DNA from: Bacillus sp. OK048
GTDB lineage: Bacteria > Bacillota > Bacilli > Bacillales > Cytobacillaceae
Assembly (NCBI RefSeq): GCF_900103525.1
Contig: NZ_FNHN01000015.1
Span: 59,549 to 123,548, forward strand
Direction: 5' to 3'
Length of the DNA: 64,000 bases
The translations under genes were made by a program, and so were the position numbers. Numbering within the stretch: position 1 is the stretch's first letter; every line of letters begins with the position of its first letter. The notes below the pieces were generated by a model. The model had not been told where the DNA came from and made no database searches. It worked only from the letters and a program-made list of their open reading frames with translations. Shown here piece by piece: positions 62,636 to 64,000 of this stretch.

Positions 62636-63101
62636 ATGATAGAAAATTTTTTGTATAATTGGCAGATAAGAAGATTGGTTTAATTGGTGTGAAACTATCT
62701 CAAACAAAGAGCTGACGAAGAAGAGATTTGGTGGTTTGGGTAGTATAATACATAATTTATTTCATGTTATTGATTGTGAACAATTATGGGTGAATCAAAT
62801 GCAAGGTACTCCTGTGATAATTAAAGATATTCAAGAAGTAACTACTCTTGATGATGTTAAGACATTTTCTAACCTTACTAGACCTGTAACACAAAATTTT
62901 ATAGAATCATACACTTCTCAAGCAAAAGATAAAGTTCTAGAAATCAGGAGAAATAATGGATCGATTCATTTATTATCATATGATAAAGTATTACATCATA
63001 TTTTCATTCATGAAATTCATCATATTGGGCAGTTATCTGTCTGGGCTAGAGAGATAGGTGTGAAACCTATTTCTTCAGATATTATATTTAGAGAATTATA
63101 A
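62636..63101 (+). pseudogene. DinB/YizA-like protein gene with a frameshift
   Basis: ATG 62636 (GGAGTAA ribosome site) opens MIENFLYNWQIR, then two bases appear lost near 62672. The second frame, read on from there, gives DWFNWCETISNKELTKKR, GGLGSIIHNLFHVIDCEQLW and a C-terminal HIFIHEIHHIGQLSVWAREI, with the His triad (H-x-x-D, H-x-x-x-H) of the DinB four-helix bundle. The intact part could start internally at ATG 62736 (121 residues) but would lack helix 1. Confidence 0.75.
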
Positions 63102-63102
63102 C

Positions 63103-63133
63103 TGCCACTTCTTAAATTAAGAAGTGGTTTTTC
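63103..63133 (+). terminator. Intrinsic terminator after the DinB gene
   Basis: CCACTTCTTAA/TTAAGAAGTGG then TTTTT. Confidence 0.8.
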
Positions 63134-63153
63134 AATTTTCCTTTTCCCACTAA

Positions 63154-63235
63154 CCTGCTTCGTTAGTGGAATAAGAAAAAAAGCCGCCGAAGCAGCTGGT
63201 GATCTTAAACTCTTGCCCCCCGTTACTTGAATAAC
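63154..63235. repeat. Array element S14 (type example)
   Basis: Left core CCTGCTTCGTTAGTGGAATA, hairpin CTGCTTCG..CCGAAGCAG (63155-63162 with 63187-63194), right core GCCCCCCGTTACTTGAATAA, 3 nt before the stop of 63239. Confidence 0.85.
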
Positions 63236-63238
63236 AGT

Positions 63239-63445
63239 TTAACCTTTTAATTTTAAAGTCAACTTTAAAGTCGGAATTAATAAAAACATAAACCCGACAA
63301 AAGAAATCGTTGCAAGTGACTTAGCAATGATTGAATCTTGATTAATAAAAACGTATATATCTACAATTAAAATCGCTGTGATTATTATTTGAGATATTAT
63401 AAAGCCAATTTTTTCATCACTTTTATTCGACTTTTTTTGTGCCAT
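63239..63445 (-). CDS. Small two-TM membrane protein
   Basis: 68 residues: MAQKKSNKSDEKIGFIISQI, TM helices about 14-32 and 42-62. Ribosome site GGGGG. Shares its interval with the gene at 63511, so this cassette may hold two genes. Function unknown. Confidence 0.55.
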   Translation of the reverse strand: MAQKKSNKSDEKIGFIISQIIITAILIVDIYVFINQDSIIAKSLATISFVGFMFLLIPTLKLTLKLKG

Positions 63446-63510
63446 AAACTATTCCCCCTTCAAATATGTAAGAGAATATCGTTCTTACATGGTAGTTGGA
63501 CAAAGGAAAT

Positions 63511-63798
63511 TTATATTTTTTCTTTTATAAGTAGTTGTTGAAGTTCTTCTTGAAATGTTTGATTTTCATTTTTGTCTTTTAGAATGTAATCAATATCTTT
63601 TTGATACAAGAAGTTTCGAAAAGTTTGATTGTAGATAATTAAGTTTCCATATCTATCTACAACCTCAATGTACCAAGGTATTAGATTAAGTAATTTAATC
63701 TTTTTATTGATTATTCTATTTTTCTTAGATGGCAAACCAAAAATGATTGCCTGTAAGGTACTACTGATTAATTCGGCACTCACTACCAAAACCTCCAT
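63511..63798 (-). CDS. Hypothetical protein, 95 residues
   Basis: MEVLVVSAELISSTLQAIIF, basic middle SKKNRIINKKIKLLNLIPWY, then IEVVDRYGNLIIYNQTFRNF. The last part resembles one strand of a PAS or ligand-binding fold, but too short to assign. Between S14 and S15. Confidence 0.5.
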   Translation of the reverse strand: MEVLVVSAELISSTLQAIIFGLPSKKNRIINKKIKLLNLIPWYIEVVDRYGNLIIYNQTFRNFLYQKDIDYILKDKNENQTFQEELQQLLIKEKI

Positions 63799-63858
63799 AA
63801 CATAAATACAAACACACTAGAAATTTTACCATAAAAATCTAATACCTTGTTAAACTAA

Positions 63859-63940
63859 TCTGCCACGTTAGTGGAACAACAAAAAAGGCTTTACCTTTGT
63901 TAAAGTAAAGCACCCGTTACTTTAAGTACAATCCTTCACA
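63859..63940. repeat. Array element S15
   Basis: Left core TCTGCCACGTTAGTGGAACA, hairpin GGCTTTACC..AAAGTAAAGC, right core AAAGCACCCGTTACTTTAAG then TACAATCCTTCACA. The array continues off the window. Confidence 0.85.
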
Positions 63941-64000
63941 AATTATAAGAAAAATGCACCAAAAGGGAGTCTTTTCAAGAGGAATTTATTTTTTTCCTTA

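Larger units (their letters stand above)
54628..63940. other. Cassette-like gene array with repeated boundary elements
   Basis: About 15 elements (S1-S15), each two direct cores around a hairpin and 50-180 bp long, alternate with one small gene each. Genes are on the minus strand except 61817-63101. The right core lies 0-60 nt after a minus-strand stop codon in most cases (200 nt for 58941). See the findings for the argument and caveats. No recombinase gene is in the window; the array continues past the right edge. Confidence 0.65.

Noticed and set aside
54628..63940. The regularly spaced repeats as a CRISPR array
   Set aside because: Spacing is 300-900 bp, intervals contain genes with ribosome sites, and the repeats are composite and variable; no cas gene is present.
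54628..63940. Calling the array a true integron
   Set aside because: No intI-type integrase or attI in the window, and cores are direct rather than inverted; described only as integron-like.

Overview
The window looks like chromosome from a spore-forming, low-GC Bacillaceae (Bacillus, Neobacillus or a close relative). The evidence is AT-rich sequence, strong AGGAGG-type ribosome sites, frequent TTG/GTG starts, a gerA-type spore germination operon, a pspA-ydjG-ydjH-ydjI operon, a thiamine operon under a TPP riboswitch, a YesMN-type two-component system and many intrinsic terminators. I see no rRNA or tRNA gene, no CRISPR array and no intact transposase or recombinase.

Region by region. 1-21.1 kb: three copies, at different stages of decay, of a minus-strand replication module (DnaD-like protein, DnaB-like helicase, a small unknown protein, a thermonuclease). 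The copies are at 1-1413 (cut by the window edge), 12.1-12.8 kb (deleted and fused) and 17.7-21.1 kb (complete apart from a frameshifted nuclease). Between them are a LysM-SPOR envelope protein, an FMN reductase, a 1590-residue SF1 helicase with a Vsr-like nuclease (probably antiphage defence), two tiny convergent look-alike proteins, an unknown two-TM protein, an EthD protein and the TPP-riboswitch thiazole operon tenI-thiO-thiS-thiG-thiF. 21.8-27.9 kb: a DctQ-DctM-DctP TRAP importer with its YesM/YesN-like sensor and regulator and a cupin, with cre-like sites in front. 29.8-33.9 kb: ger operon A-C-small 2TM-B. 35.4-38.9 kb: PspA-YdjG-YdjH-YdjI envelope-stress operon, whose pspA is cut short by a dispersed hairpin element. 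39-51.4 kb: single metabolic genes (aldo/keto reductase, nitroreductase, Gfo/Idh oxidoreductase, quinone reductase, AAC(3)-type acetyltransferase, LysR regulator with a divergent purine permease) among gene remnants and repeats.

54.6 kb to the right edge, perhaps starting near 52.5 kb, is the most unusual part. About a dozen very small genes, nearly all on the minus strand and many for two-TM proteins, are separated by about 15 copies of a composite element made of two short direct cores (CGTTAG/CGTTAC type) around a hairpin. In almost every case the right-hand core lies just past a stop codon and the left-hand core just upstream of the next gene. Gene plus 3' element, repeated in one orientation, is the architecture of an integron cassette array, but no integrase is visible and the elements are not classical attC sites. 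This is my candidate for an undescribed system.

A second theme is decay and duplication. The window holds partial copies of its own genes (aldo/keto reductase, upstream region of rraB, AAC(3), the replication module) and several families of dispersed palindromic repeats.
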